Assembly (NCBI RefSeq): GCF_004362515.1
Contig: NZ_SNXU01000001.1
Span: 6,572,001 to 6,636,000 of the forward strand
Length of the DNA stretch: 64,000 bases
From: Actinokineospora alba
GTDB lineage: Bacteria > Actinomycetota > Actinomycetes > Mycobacteriales > Pseudonocardiaceae
Reading direction: 5' to 3'
This document shows positions 33,829 to 42,226 of the stretch, piece after piece (position 1 is the first letter of the stretch; every line of letters begins with the position of its first letter). Position numbers and translations under genes: made by a program. The notes beneath the pieces are model-generated. The model saw nothing but the letters and a program-made list of their open reading frames with translations. It did no database searches and had not been told where the DNA came from.

Positions 33829-35853
33829 ATGGCCCGCGCCGAGCAGCTCCGCCGGCCCGTGCTGTTGCCGTTCGCCGTGTGGCTGCTGCACATGGCCCTC
33901 CCCTTGCTCGGCCTCTGGCTGCTCATCGCGAAGCCGTCCATCGATGTGAAGTGGGAGAACCACCAAGCCCACTTCTGGCTGGTCGTCGGCGCGGCGGCCA
34001 TCAACGTCGGGCTTGCGGCGCGGGTCAATGAGGATGCTCGGCGGCGGGCCGACGCGCGGCTTTTCCTGGTTTCACTGGCGTTCGTGACCGCCGCGGGGTT
34101 TCTCGGGCTGCACGCCCTCGCCACGCCCGGGGTGTTGCTCGCGGGCAAGAACACCGGGTTCGTCATCGCCACCCCGGTGGGGCTGTTCGTCGCGGGCGCG
34201 CTGGCCTTGCTGTCCTCTTTGGACTACTCACCGGCCGCGGCGAGCTGGGTGATCGCCCACCAGCGCCTCGGCAGGCTCATGGTGGTGGCGATCCTGGGCG
34301 GCTGGGCGGCCGTGTCACTGTCCGGGGCATCGCTGCTGGGACGTGACCTGCCGCCCACCGAGGCGCAAGGTCCGCTGTTGCTGGCCGCCGCGGCGGGCTC
34401 GCTGCTCTATGTCATGGCCGCGGTTCGCTACTACCTGCTGCACCGGCGCAGGCCCGCCGCCGTGCTGCTGAGCGTGATCACCTCGTTCGTCCTGCTCGCC
34501 GAGTCCATGGTGGCCATCGCCTACGCCCGCAACTGGCAGACGTCGTGGTGGGAATGGCACGTGCTCATGGTCCTGGCCTTCGGTTTCGTCGCCTACAGCG
34601 CACACCAGCAGTACCGCAGGGAAGGCACCCGTTCCGGCCTGTTCACCAGCATCGCCCTGGAGCAGACCCTGGCCGAGGTCCGCCAGGAACACACCGCGGC
34701 GCTGGAGGCGCTGGTCGACGCGATGGAACACGGCGAGCGGACCGGGCCGGTCACCGCCCGGCTGGCCGACCGGTTCGACCTCACCGAACGCCAGGTCCAG
34801 GTCCTCGAACGCGGCGCCGAGGCGCTCGCCCACGAACGCGAACAGCTCCGCAGGCTCGGCGCCCTGGTCGCCATCGGCCGCGAGGCGAGCGTCATCCGCG
34901 CCGAAGACGACCTTCTCGACAAGGCGACACACGTCATCCGGCAGGCTTTCGGCCGCGAGTCGATCCGCCTGGGTGTGGTGCGCTCCGGCGCCCTCGTCTT
35001 CCCCGAAGGCGACACGGACTCGACGCACCAGCGGGCGCTCGACCCGGGCGAGCCAGTCGAAACCGGCGGAACCCTCCTGCTGCCCCTGGCCGTGAAAGGC
35101 CACCCGGCAGGCCTCCTGGAAGTGCGCTCCCCCACCGGCGGCTTCGCCGAACGCGACCGCTCGGTTCTGCTGTCGTTGGCGGCCCAACTGTCGATCGCGA
35201 TCGAGAACGCCCGTCTCTACCAACAACTCGACGGCCTCTTCCGCTCCTACATGTCCCCCGACGTCGCGACCTCCCTGCTCGCCGACCCCACCCAGGCCCG
35301 CCTGGGCGGAGCCGTCGCGGAGGTCACCGTGCTGATGGCCGACCTGCAGGGCTTCACCCCGTTCGCCGAACGCACCGACCCGGCCGCCGTGGTCTCCATG
35401 CTCAACGCCTACTACGGCCAGGTCGTCCCGCAAATCCTCGACAGCGGCGGCACCGTCGTCCAGTTCGTCGGCGACGCCGTCATGGCCCTGTTCAACGCCC
35501 CAGTCCCGCAGCCCGACCACGCCCTGCGCGCCTGCCGCGCCGGCCTGGCCATCCAAGCCACCACGAAAGCGATAGCGCAGCCGGACTGGCCCCCGTTCCG
35601 CGTCGGCGTCAACACCGGCCCCGCCCTCGTCGGCAACATCGGCAGCGAGCACATGCGCAACTTCACCGCCATCGGCGACACCACAAACCTGGCCGCGCGC
35701 CTGCAAACCGCCGCCCCACCCGGCGAAGTCGTCATCAGTGCGACAACCCACCGGGCCCTGGGCTCGACCGGCCACGTGCGACCGCTCGGCCACCTGACGG
35801 TCAAAGGCAAGGCCGACCCCGTCGACGCTTTCATCCTGACTGCCTTGGCGTAG
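33829..35853 (+). CDS. Membrane-anchored class III adenylate/guanylate cyclase with GAF domain
   Basis: 674 residues from ATG 33829. Residues 10-240 hold about seven hydrophobic segments. A helical linker (EHTAALEALVDAMEHGERTG) leads to a GAF-like region (350-465). The class III cyclase domain (about 495-650) has metal ligands Asp505 in VLMADLQGF and Asp549 in FVGDAVMALF, and TAIGDTTNLAARLQ with the transition-state Asn and Arg. This looks catalytically complete, and the Asp of AIGD favours ATP. Product cAMP could act on the two cNMP-binding proteins encoded 4-8 kb away; that link is inference. Confidence 0.9.
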   Translation: MARAEQLRRPVLLPFAVWLLHMALPLLGLWLLIAKPSIDVKWENHQAHFWLVVGAAAINVGLAARVNEDARRRADARLFLVSLAFVTAAGFLGLHALATPGVLLAGKNTGFVIATPVGLFVAGALALLSSLDYSPAAASWVIAHQRLGRLMVVAILGGWAAVSLSGASLLGRDLPPTEAQGPLLLAAAAGSLLYVMAAVRYYLLHRRRPAAVLLSVITSFVLLAESMVAIAYARNWQTSWWEWHVLMVLAFGFVAYSAHQQYRREGTRSGLFTSIALEQTLAEVRQEHTAALEALVDAMEHGERTGPVTARLADRFDLTERQVQVLERGAEALAHEREQLRRLGALVAIGREASVIRAEDDLLDKATHVIRQAFGRESIRLGVVRSGALVFPEGDTDSTHQRALDPGEPVETGGTLLLPLAVKGHPAGLLEVRSPTGGFAERDRSVLLSLAAQLSIAIENARLYQQLDGLFRSYMSPDVATSLLADPTQARLGGAVAEVTVLMADLQGFTPFAERTDPAAVVSMLNAYYGQVVPQILDSGGTVVQFVGDAVMALFNAPVPQPDHALRACRAGLAIQATTKAIAQPDWPPFRVGVNTGPALVGNIGSEHMRNFTAIGDTTNLAARLQTAAPPGEVVISATTHRALGSTGHVRPLGHLTVKGKADPVDAFILTALA

Positions 35854-35934
35854 CTCCAGGCGACCGGCGGGTCCAACGGCGGGTCGGAGATGATGATGCC
35901 GCCGACACGCGACCCTCGATCCTGGAGTGACTCC

Positions 35935-36324
35935 ATGCACGACGATGAGTCCGCCCGCCCGGCCGCCGCTCTGGCGCTGTTCCTGGGCGTCGCCGGGATG
36001 GCGCACTTCCTCCAGCCGCGCTTCTTCGACAGCATGATCCCCCGCGAACTGCCCGGCGAGCCGCGCCTGTGGACCTACGGGTCCGGCGCCGCCGAACTGG
36101 GCGTGGCGGCCGCCGTCGCCATTCCACGCACGCGGAGGGTCGGCGGCCTGCTCGCCGCGCTGCTGTTCGTCGCGGTGTTGCCCGGCAACATCAAGATGGC
36201 TGTCGACTACCACCGGTCAGGCAAGCCACTCCACCTGCGGGTCGGCGCCGTTCTGCGGTTGCCCGCGCAGCTGCCGCTGATCGCCTGGGCCCTGCGCGTG
36301 CGTTCCAAGAGCCCGGCCAAGTAG
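35935..36324 (+). CDS. DoxX-like small membrane protein
   Basis: 129 residues from ATG 35935, with TGGAG about 8 nt upstream. Four hydrophobic segments with the DoxX-type pattern: ALALFLGVAGMAHFLQPRFFDSMIP, GAAELGVAAAVAIP, LLAALLFVAVLPGNIKMAVDY and a terminal helix, ending in a basic tail. Exact function of this family is unclear (membrane redox partner or quinone-linked). It follows the cyclase gene on the same strand with an 81-nt gap. Confidence 0.8.
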   Translation: MHDDESARPAAALALFLGVAGMAHFLQPRFFDSMIPRELPGEPRLWTYGSGAAELGVAAAVAIPRTRRVGGLLAALLFVAVLPGNIKMAVDYHRSGKPLHLRVGAVLRLPAQLPLIAWALRVRSKSPAK

Positions 36325-36524
36325 GGACTCACCAGGTCCCGTCGGCCGCTCCCGAACCACACGTCGTCGCCCACGACCGTGTCGACTCCAGGTCGGATCG
36401 GCTCAAGGCTCGCGCGCCGCGAACGACGTCAAGGTCCACTTTATCGAACCGAAATGGACACGTTCGGCTTACGCGGGCGTGAACCCGTCGTTTCCGGGTA
36501 TTGCCGGATTTCCGGAGGTGTCGG

Positions 36525-36836
36525 GTGGGACCACATCGGCAAGCGCGCGCCCGGTTCATCGTCTGCGGACGACGGCCCCGCCGCTCCCGGGCGCCCACCC
36601 GACGCCGAGTCCTGGCCGAACTGCAAGTGATCGTGTCCGAACGTTGGCCCGCCACCATCCTCACCGCCTACGCCCTGTCCCCCGACCTGGTCCTCCTCAG
36701 CCTCGACATCGCCGTCGACCTGTCCTGCCCTGGCTGCGGCACGGACCGGGAAGCCACCCTGCTCGCGATCCGCGACCACACACCGATCTGCGTCGCGTGC
36801 GCGCGCGGAGCGGGCGGGTCATTCAGCGACGCATGA
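36525..36836 (+). CDS. Hypothetical protein with a CxxC...CxxC zinc-ribbon-like pair
   Basis: 103 residues from GTG 36525, with GGAGG 6 nt upstream. The N-terminus is very Arg-rich (HRQARARFIVCGRRPRRSRAPTRRR); the C-terminal half is hydrophobic then has SCPGCGTDRE and ICVACARG, which could bind zinc. No family recognised. Support is the RBS and the conserved-looking Cys spacing; the preceding 200 nt (36325-36524) show no gene. Confidence 0.45.
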   Translation: MGPHRQARARFIVCGRRPRRSRAPTRRRVLAELQVIVSERWPATILTAYALSPDLVLLSLDIAVDLSCPGCGTDREATLLAIRDHTPICVACARGAGGSFSDA

Positions 36837-36868
36837 GCATGATGGCGATGGGCAGGCGCAACCGAGCG

Positions 36869-37135
36869 TCAGCGAGTGAGCTGGGCCGGGAGGTGCGTGA
36901 TCCCCTCGATGTCGGAGGCGGACTTCTCCAACAGCTGGTGCGCCAGATCGGCCAACGCCCGGGAGACGCTGAGTTCATCGCCGATCTCGGGGACATTAGT
37001 GTCATCCGGACTGAGCCGGGCGAGCCCGATCCCCACCAGCGTCGTCTCGGGCGTGGTGAGCCTGGCCTTGGCCCGAGTCCGTTCGGTGTGCTCGTCGATG
37101 ACGACCTCGATGTGCCAGAGCTTGACCTCGGTCAT
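36869..37135 (-). CDS. DUF1876 (dsRBD-like) protein
   Basis: 88 residues matching the DUF1876 pattern: WHIEVVIDEHTERTRAKARL, GIGLARLSPDDTNVPEIGDELSVSRALADLAHQLLE, with a C-terminal IEGITH. These small actinobacterial proteins share a double-stranded-RNA-binding-like fold but have no settled function. 37136-37317 contains no gene I can support. Confidence 0.88.
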   Translation of the reverse strand: MTEVKLWHIEVVIDEHTERTRAKARLTTPETTLVGIGLARLSPDDTNVPEIGDELSVSRALADLAHQLLEKSASDIEGITHLPAQLTR

Positions 37136-37317
37136 CGCGCACCTCCCCGCGAATGGTTCCCGTCTCCACCTGGCTGCCCGACGTCCTGCAGCCCGACTTC
37201 CCAGTATCCGCCACCCGCGCCGTTTCGACCGCCTGGATCACGCGGCGACAACGGCCACACCGACCTGCCGTAGCCCCAGACCGGGGTCGGCGCCGTGCGC
37301 CGACCCCGGCCCCCTGG

Positions 37318-38421
37318 TTACGGGCAGAACACCTCGTCGATCACCTCGCCGATACCGGAGAACTCGCCTGCGACCGGTCCGGTGGTGATCGAGAGTTCCA
37401 GCCGGGTCTTGGTGTCCTTGGTGCTCACCGCGACGCTGGCGTAGCCGGGGATGCCGCCGTCATGGCCGTACACCGTCACCCCGCACGGCAGCGGGATCTC
37501 CGCGATACCGAGGCCGTACCCCTGCGTGAACGGCAGGCTCTTGGTCAGCTCGGCGAGCTGCGCGGGTGCGAGCAGCTTCCCTTGCAGCAGAGCGGACATG
37601 AACCGGTCCAGGTCCGCCGTGGTGGAGATCATCTCGCCCGCGGCCCAGCCCCAGGACGGGTTGAGCGCCGTGACGTCCACCGGCGGGCTGGTCGGCTGCA
37701 GGTAACCGTGCGCGTGCGGGTGGGGCACGGTCACCCGGTCGCCGGGCAGGCTGGTGTGCGAGAGGTGCAGCGGGCGCAGAATGCGATCCCGCACCGCCTG
37801 CTCGTACGGCGCGCCCGTGACCTGCTCGATCAGCAGGCCGATCACGATGTAGTTGGTGTTGGAGTAGTTCCACTTGGTGCCCGGCGGAAAGTCCAGCGGG
37901 CGTGAGGTGGCCATCGCGACCAGTTCACGCGGCTCGTAGTGCTTGAACCGGATGGTCTCGAAACCGGCGGGATCCAGTGGCATCGCGTTCGTGTAGTTGT
38001 AGAGCCCGCTGGTGTGCTGCAGCAGGTGTCGCACCGTGATGGCGTCGCCGTCGGGCAGCAGGCCGGGCAGGTAGGTGGACACCGGTGTGTCCAGTCCGAC
38101 CTTGCCCTCACCGACCAGTTGCAGGGTCACCGTGGAGACGAAGGTCTTGGTGATGCTGCCGATCCGGAAGTGCCCGTTGGTCGGCACCGGCCGGTGCCCG
38201 CCGACTTCGACCACCCCACCCCGGGCGGTGAAGGACTCCCCGCGGCCGGTGACCCGGGCCTGCACCCCCGTGGCGCCGTCAGCGGCGATCTTGTCCAGCC
38301 CGGCCTGCACCACCCCCCGGTCGATCCCCGAAACCTGCGCGGTCGCGCTCGCCGCGCCGGTGACGGTGAGCGCCATGACGGCCGCCAGTACCCCGGCGGA
38401 CCGCATTCCCCTGATCGTCAT
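37318..38421 (-). CDS. Secreted serine hydrolase, beta-lactamase / D-Ala-D-Ala carboxypeptidase family
   Basis: 367 residues with a signal peptide (MTIRGMRSAGVLAAVMALTVTGAASATAQ). Class C-type motifs: SITK (nucleophile Ser) near residue 87, YSNTNY and HDGGIPGY. Such enzymes are DD-peptidases, esterases or non-resistance beta-lactamase relatives. It is a useful comparison for the fused domain in the 46902 NRPS, where the same Ser is Cys. Confidence 0.9.
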   Translation of the reverse strand: MTIRGMRSAGVLAAVMALTVTGAASATAQVSGIDRGVVQAGLDKIAADGATGVQARVTGRGESFTARGGVVEVGGHRPVPTNGHFRIGSITKTFVSTVTLQLVGEGKVGLDTPVSTYLPGLLPDGDAITVRHLLQHTSGLYNYTNAMPLDPAGFETIRFKHYEPRELVAMATSRPLDFPPGTKWNYSNTNYIVIGLLIEQVTGAPYEQAVRDRILRPLHLSHTSLPGDRVTVPHPHAHGYLQPTSPPVDVTALNPSWGWAAGEMISTTADLDRFMSALLQGKLLAPAQLAELTKSLPFTQGYGLGIAEIPLPCGVTVYGHDGGIPGYASVAVSTKDTKTRLELSITTGPVAGEFSGIGEVIDEVFCP

Positions 38422-38545
38422 GTGTTTCCTCCCGAAACTGTCACTGACAGCTCGAGTCTCCTCAAGATCCTTTGATCGCGCCTCATCCTCAGGTAGGGGG
38501 CCGGATCACTCCCTGGGTCCGGGTTTCCCCCTAGGGGCCCCGATC

Positions 38546-39400
38546 TCAGCCGATCGTCGCGGTCAGCCCCTCACCACCGCGCCCGGCGTCGACGAGGGCC
38601 GAGATCCGCGTGCCCACTTCGGCGAGGCCGCCGTCGCCGAGCCGGGTACCCGCCCGCTGGCCGCCGAGCTTGCGGAGGAGCGTCAAGTGCTCGGTCAGCG
38701 TCGCCGGTCCCGCCGGGTACTCGCCGTCTCGCAGTTCCGCGACGGTGGCCGGGACGCCTGCGACGACGTGGCCGATTTGCGGGCCCGCGGTGGCCGCGAA
38801 CTCGGCGACGTCGACCCCGGCCGCCCGCACCACGTCCAGCGCGCGCAGCAGGCCGAGCTGCGCGTCGTACCAGACGCCGAACAGGGCGAGGTCCCACACG
38901 GCGGCGGCACCGGGTTCCTCCCCCGCGAACCGGGGCGTGCTCAGCGAGCCGAGAACCTCGCGGTACCGGTCGAACGCCGACCGCGAACCGCTGTAGAGAA
39001 TCGTCGCCGTCCCCGTGCCGATCATGTCCGGCGACGCCTGGATTCCGGCGTCGAGGTAGTCCGCGCCCAAGGCGGTGACCCGCTTCGCGGTCCGCTCGGC
39101 CTCGTCGGCGGTCCCGGTGCACATCGTGACGACCGTGCGGCCGGACAGGTCCACGTCGATCGCGTCCAGGCACTGCCCCACGGCGTCATGGTCGGTGAGG
39201 GTGAGCAGCACCAACTCCCCCGCCAGTACCGCGTCGGTCAGCGAGCCCGCCACCCGCGCTCCCGCCTCGGCCAGGGCCGCCGCCCGCTCCGGGGTCCGGT
39301 TCCACACCACGACGTCGTGTCCGTCGGCCAGCAGCCCGCGCGCCACCGCGGCACCGATCGCGCCGACGCCCACCACCGCGATTCGCTTGTTGATCTCCAT
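38546..39400 (-). CDS. NAD(P)-binding 6-phosphogluconate dehydrogenase / imine-reductase-like protein
   Basis: 284 residues from ATG 39400 (MEINKRIAVVGVGAIGAAVARGLL). The N-terminal Rossmann domain has GVGAIG and NRTPERAAAL (Arg after beta-2, suggesting NADP). A helical C-terminal domain follows (DLALFGVWYDAQLGLLRALDVVRAAGVD), as in beta-hydroxyacid dehydrogenases and imine reductases. The early Lys motif of classic hydroxyacid dehydrogenases is not obvious, so the imine-reductase-like group is more likely. Substrate unknown. Confidence 0.85.
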   Translation of the reverse strand: MEINKRIAVVGVGAIGAAVARGLLADGHDVVVWNRTPERAAALAEAGARVAGSLTDAVLAGELVLLTLTDHDAVGQCLDAIDVDLSGRTVVTMCTGTADEAERTAKRVTALGADYLDAGIQASPDMIGTGTATILYSGSRSAFDRYREVLGSLSTPRFAGEEPGAAAVWDLALFGVWYDAQLGLLRALDVVRAAGVDVAEFAATAGPQIGHVVAGVPATVAELRDGEYPAGPATLTEHLTLLRKLGGQRAGTRLGDGGLAEVGTRISALVDAGRGGEGLTATIG

Positions 39401-39433
39401 GCCACGATCCTGCAACCTCAAGCAAGGTGGAGG

Positions 39434-41977
39434 TCAAGACGGTTCTTCACGATCCACGGGACGCCGACGACGCCACCAACGGGTCGCGGCCGTGTCCTGG
39501 GCTTCCCGTGCCCGTCGAAGGTCGCCGAGGGCGAGGGTCTTGTTGTGGTCGTCGCCGAGCACGCCGAAAAGCTGGGCCGCGTCCTGGCAGGCGACGGCGG
39601 CTTCGTCGAACCCGCGCACCTCGTGCAGTGCCATGCCGAGGCCATGGAGCGCCGCGGCCTCGTAGAAGCGATCGCCGAGTTCGCGACAGATCCGGATCGT
39701 GTCGTGGTGCACGGCGATGGCTTGGTCGAACCTGCCTGCCTGACGCAGTGCGATGCCGAGGTTGTGCATAGCGGAGCTTTCACCGTGGCGGTCGCCGGTC
39801 TCCCGGTAGAGCTGGACAGCTCGCTCGTGGGCGGCGACCGCTTCGGTGAACCGCCGCGCCTTGCCAAGGGCCCCACCCAGGTTGTCGAGTGTCATGGCCT
39901 CGCTGTTGTGGTCGTCAGTCTCGTGGTGGAGCCGGGCCGCGTCCTGGTAGGCGGCGATGGCCTCGTCGACCTTGCGGCAGGCGGCGAGGGCGGTGCCGAG
40001 GTTGTTCAGCGCTATCGCCTCGCCGTGGGGCTCGCCGACCTCGCGGTACAAGCGGGCGGCCTCCAGGTGGGCGGTGATGGCTTCGTCGGGCCGGTCCAGG
40101 CTGCGGAAGTCGCTGCCGAGACTGTCGAGTGCCATCGCTTCGCCGTGGCGATCACCTAGTTCGCGATAGATCCGCACGGCCTCGGTGTGGTTGGCGGCGG
40201 CCTCCACGAACCGTCGAATCGTGCGCTGGACGATGCCGAGGTTCTGCAGCGCCATGGCCTGGTGCAGGAGATCCCCGGCGCGCTGGAACGTCTCCACGGC
40301 GCCGGCGAGCACGGTCGCCGCCCGATCGGACAGCCGGTTCTGCTCCAGCGCGGCTCCGAGGTTGATCAGCGCCTTGCCTTCGCCGTGGCGGTTGCCGACC
40401 TCCCGGTAGAGCTCGACGGCGTCGGTGTGGGCGGTGATGGCCTCCTCATACCGCCGCATGGTCTGCAGGGCACTGCCGAGACCGTTGAGCGCGGTGGCCT
40501 CGGCGTCGCGGTCGGCAAGGGTGCGGGACGCGGCGACAGCGGTGCCGGACAGGGCCACCCAGTCGTTGAGATGCCTGCGCCTGCGGAGGAAATGCCACAT
40601 CGCCTGCGGCAGATCGCGGGCGATGGCCGGATGGTCGGCGGCCGCGGCGGCAACGGTGGCCGCGGTCAGATTCGGGTACTCGGTGTCCAGCCAGTCCATC
40701 GCCCGCGCCTGGTCGGGGAATCCGAGCCGCGCCGGGTCCGTGACCCGCGGGTCGATGTGGGCGTTGGCGGCCGCGGTGGTGGTGAGGTAGTACTCCAGCA
40801 GCCGGGAGAGCGCCTGACCGCGCCGGTCCGGTTCGGCTTGGGCGTCGCCATGGCGGGCGGAGTGCAGGCGCAGCAGGTCGTGCACCCGCCACCTGCCGTA
40901 GGTGACACCGGGTTCGATCAGATGAGCCTGGGCCAGTGCCTCCAGGCCACGACCCGCGTCGCCCTCGGCCAGGCCGGTGAGGGATGCCGCGGCGGCCGTG
41001 GAGATGTCGGGGCCGGGATTGAGCGACAGCAAGCGGAACAGCCGCGCCTCGGCGTCGCCGAGCTGGTGGTATGAGGAGTCGAAGACGGCCCGCACGGCCC
41101 GGTCGGCGAACGTCATGCCCTCCAGCCGCGACGCGGCGTCATCGAGGGCGGCCGTCATCGCGGCCAGTGGCTTGGCCGGGTTGGCGGCAAGCTGCGCGGC
41201 GACGATCTGCAACGCCAGCGGCAGCCCCGCGCACAGGTCGGCTAGGCGCTCGGCCGCACCGGGCTGGTCGCCGACGCGGGAGTCGGCGGGGTCGCGCAGC
41301 CGCAACGCCTTGTCGAGCAGGTCGGTGGCCGGGGCGGCGGGCAGGGTGTCGAGGTTGAGCAGCCGGGCGTCGAGGTCCGCCAGCACATGGCGCGAGGTGA
41401 CGATCGCCGCGCAGGCCCCGTCGGAGGGCAGCAGCGGCAAGGCCTGCGCGCCCGCGGCGACGTTGTCGACCACCACCAGCACCCGTCGGCCCTGGGCCGC
41501 GTAGGTGGCCAGCACCGACCGCAGCAGCCGGGACCGGTCCTGCACGTCCGCGGGGATGTGCTCGCCGGGCACACCGACCGCGCGCAGCAGACCCTCAAGC
41601 GCCTGGCCGGGTTCCCGGCGAACAGCGTCGTCCGAGTCGTAACCGCGCATGTCGGTGAACAAGATGCCGCCGGGGAACCAGCCGCGGGCCAGGGCGATGC
41701 GGGCCGCCTGCAGCGCCAGCTCCGTCTTGCCGACCCCACCCATGCCGCCGACGGCCGCCGTGCGAACCGTCGCCGGAACCCGGTTCTCGACCGGGGCGAG
41801 CGTGTCCAGCAGGGCGGCCAGGTCCGAGTCACGACCCGTGAAGGTCGGAGTCGTCGGCGGCAGGCCGGTCATCGCGGGGAAGATCTGTGGCGGCAGCACC
41901 ACGGTGATATCGCGCCCCTGGATGACCGTGCTGAGGAAGACCCCGCCCGTGACTGTGTTGTTGATGTCGTTGTTCAC
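39434..41977 (-). CDS. STAND NTPase (NB-ARC) with long TPR array
   Basis: 847 residues from GTG 41977, chosen for GAGGT 9 nt upstream; the frame extends to 42058. The N-terminal 25 residues (NNDINNTVTGGVFLSTVIQGRDI) form the short Asn/Gly beta-type leader common to actinobacterial STAND proteins. Walker A GGMGGVGKTELA and Walker B RRVLVVVDNVAAG follow. After a winged-helix region, about nine TPR units of 40 residues repeat LYREVGDRHGEAMALDNLG-like sequence from 500 to 820. There is no DNA-binding or effector domain, so it is a switch of unknown output. Divergent from the ABC exporter. Confidence 0.85.
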   Translation of the reverse strand: MNNDINNTVTGGVFLSTVIQGRDITVVLPPQIFPAMTGLPPTTPTFTGRDSDLAALLDTLAPVENRVPATVRTAAVGGMGGVGKTELALQAARIALARGWFPGGILFTDMRGYDSDDAVRREPGQALEGLLRAVGVPGEHIPADVQDRSRLLRSVLATYAAQGRRVLVVVDNVAAGAQALPLLPSDGACAAIVTSRHVLADLDARLLNLDTLPAAPATDLLDKALRLRDPADSRVGDQPGAAERLADLCAGLPLALQIVAAQLAANPAKPLAAMTAALDDAASRLEGMTFADRAVRAVFDSSYHQLGDAEARLFRLLSLNPGPDISTAAAASLTGLAEGDAGRGLEALAQAHLIEPGVTYGRWRVHDLLRLHSARHGDAQAEPDRRGQALSRLLEYYLTTTAAANAHIDPRVTDPARLGFPDQARAMDWLDTEYPNLTAATVAAAAADHPAIARDLPQAMWHFLRRRRHLNDWVALSGTAVAASRTLADRDAEATALNGLGSALQTMRRYEEAITAHTDAVELYREVGNRHGEGKALINLGAALEQNRLSDRAATVLAGAVETFQRAGDLLHQAMALQNLGIVQRTIRRFVEAAANHTEAVRIYRELGDRHGEAMALDSLGSDFRSLDRPDEAITAHLEAARLYREVGEPHGEAIALNNLGTALAACRKVDEAIAAYQDAARLHHETDDHNSEAMTLDNLGGALGKARRFTEAVAAHERAVQLYRETGDRHGESSAMHNLGIALRQAGRFDQAIAVHHDTIRICRELGDRFYEAAALHGLGMALHEVRGFDEAAVACQDAAQLFGVLGDDHNKTLALGDLRRAREAQDTAATRWWRRRRPVDREEPS

Positions 41978-42226
41978 CGGGTCGGTACCTCGTGGGAGCG
42001 GTGCGGGCCCCCGCCTGCTTGGCGCATGACCACCCCCAGGGTCACGGAATGCGTACACAAGACCACACGAGGGTAGCGCGGAGCATCGGCGGCGGAAGGG
42101 TGCGAGTTCACCTGATCGGGCTCACCCAGCGCCCTCGCGCCAAGCGGATGTGTCGTACCCACACGACATTCTCGTGACCGACCGACGCGCCGACCCGTCG
42201 TGCGAGAGCACCTTGAGAGGATGCCG

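Noticed and set aside
37318..38421. Beta-lactam resistance gene
   Set aside because: Motifs fit the broad DD-peptidase/esterase group; nothing specific for beta-lactam hydrolysis.
38075..40159. 694-residue plus-strand frame spanning the ends of several genes
   Set aside because: Crosses three recognisable minus-strand genes and gives no family-like sequence.
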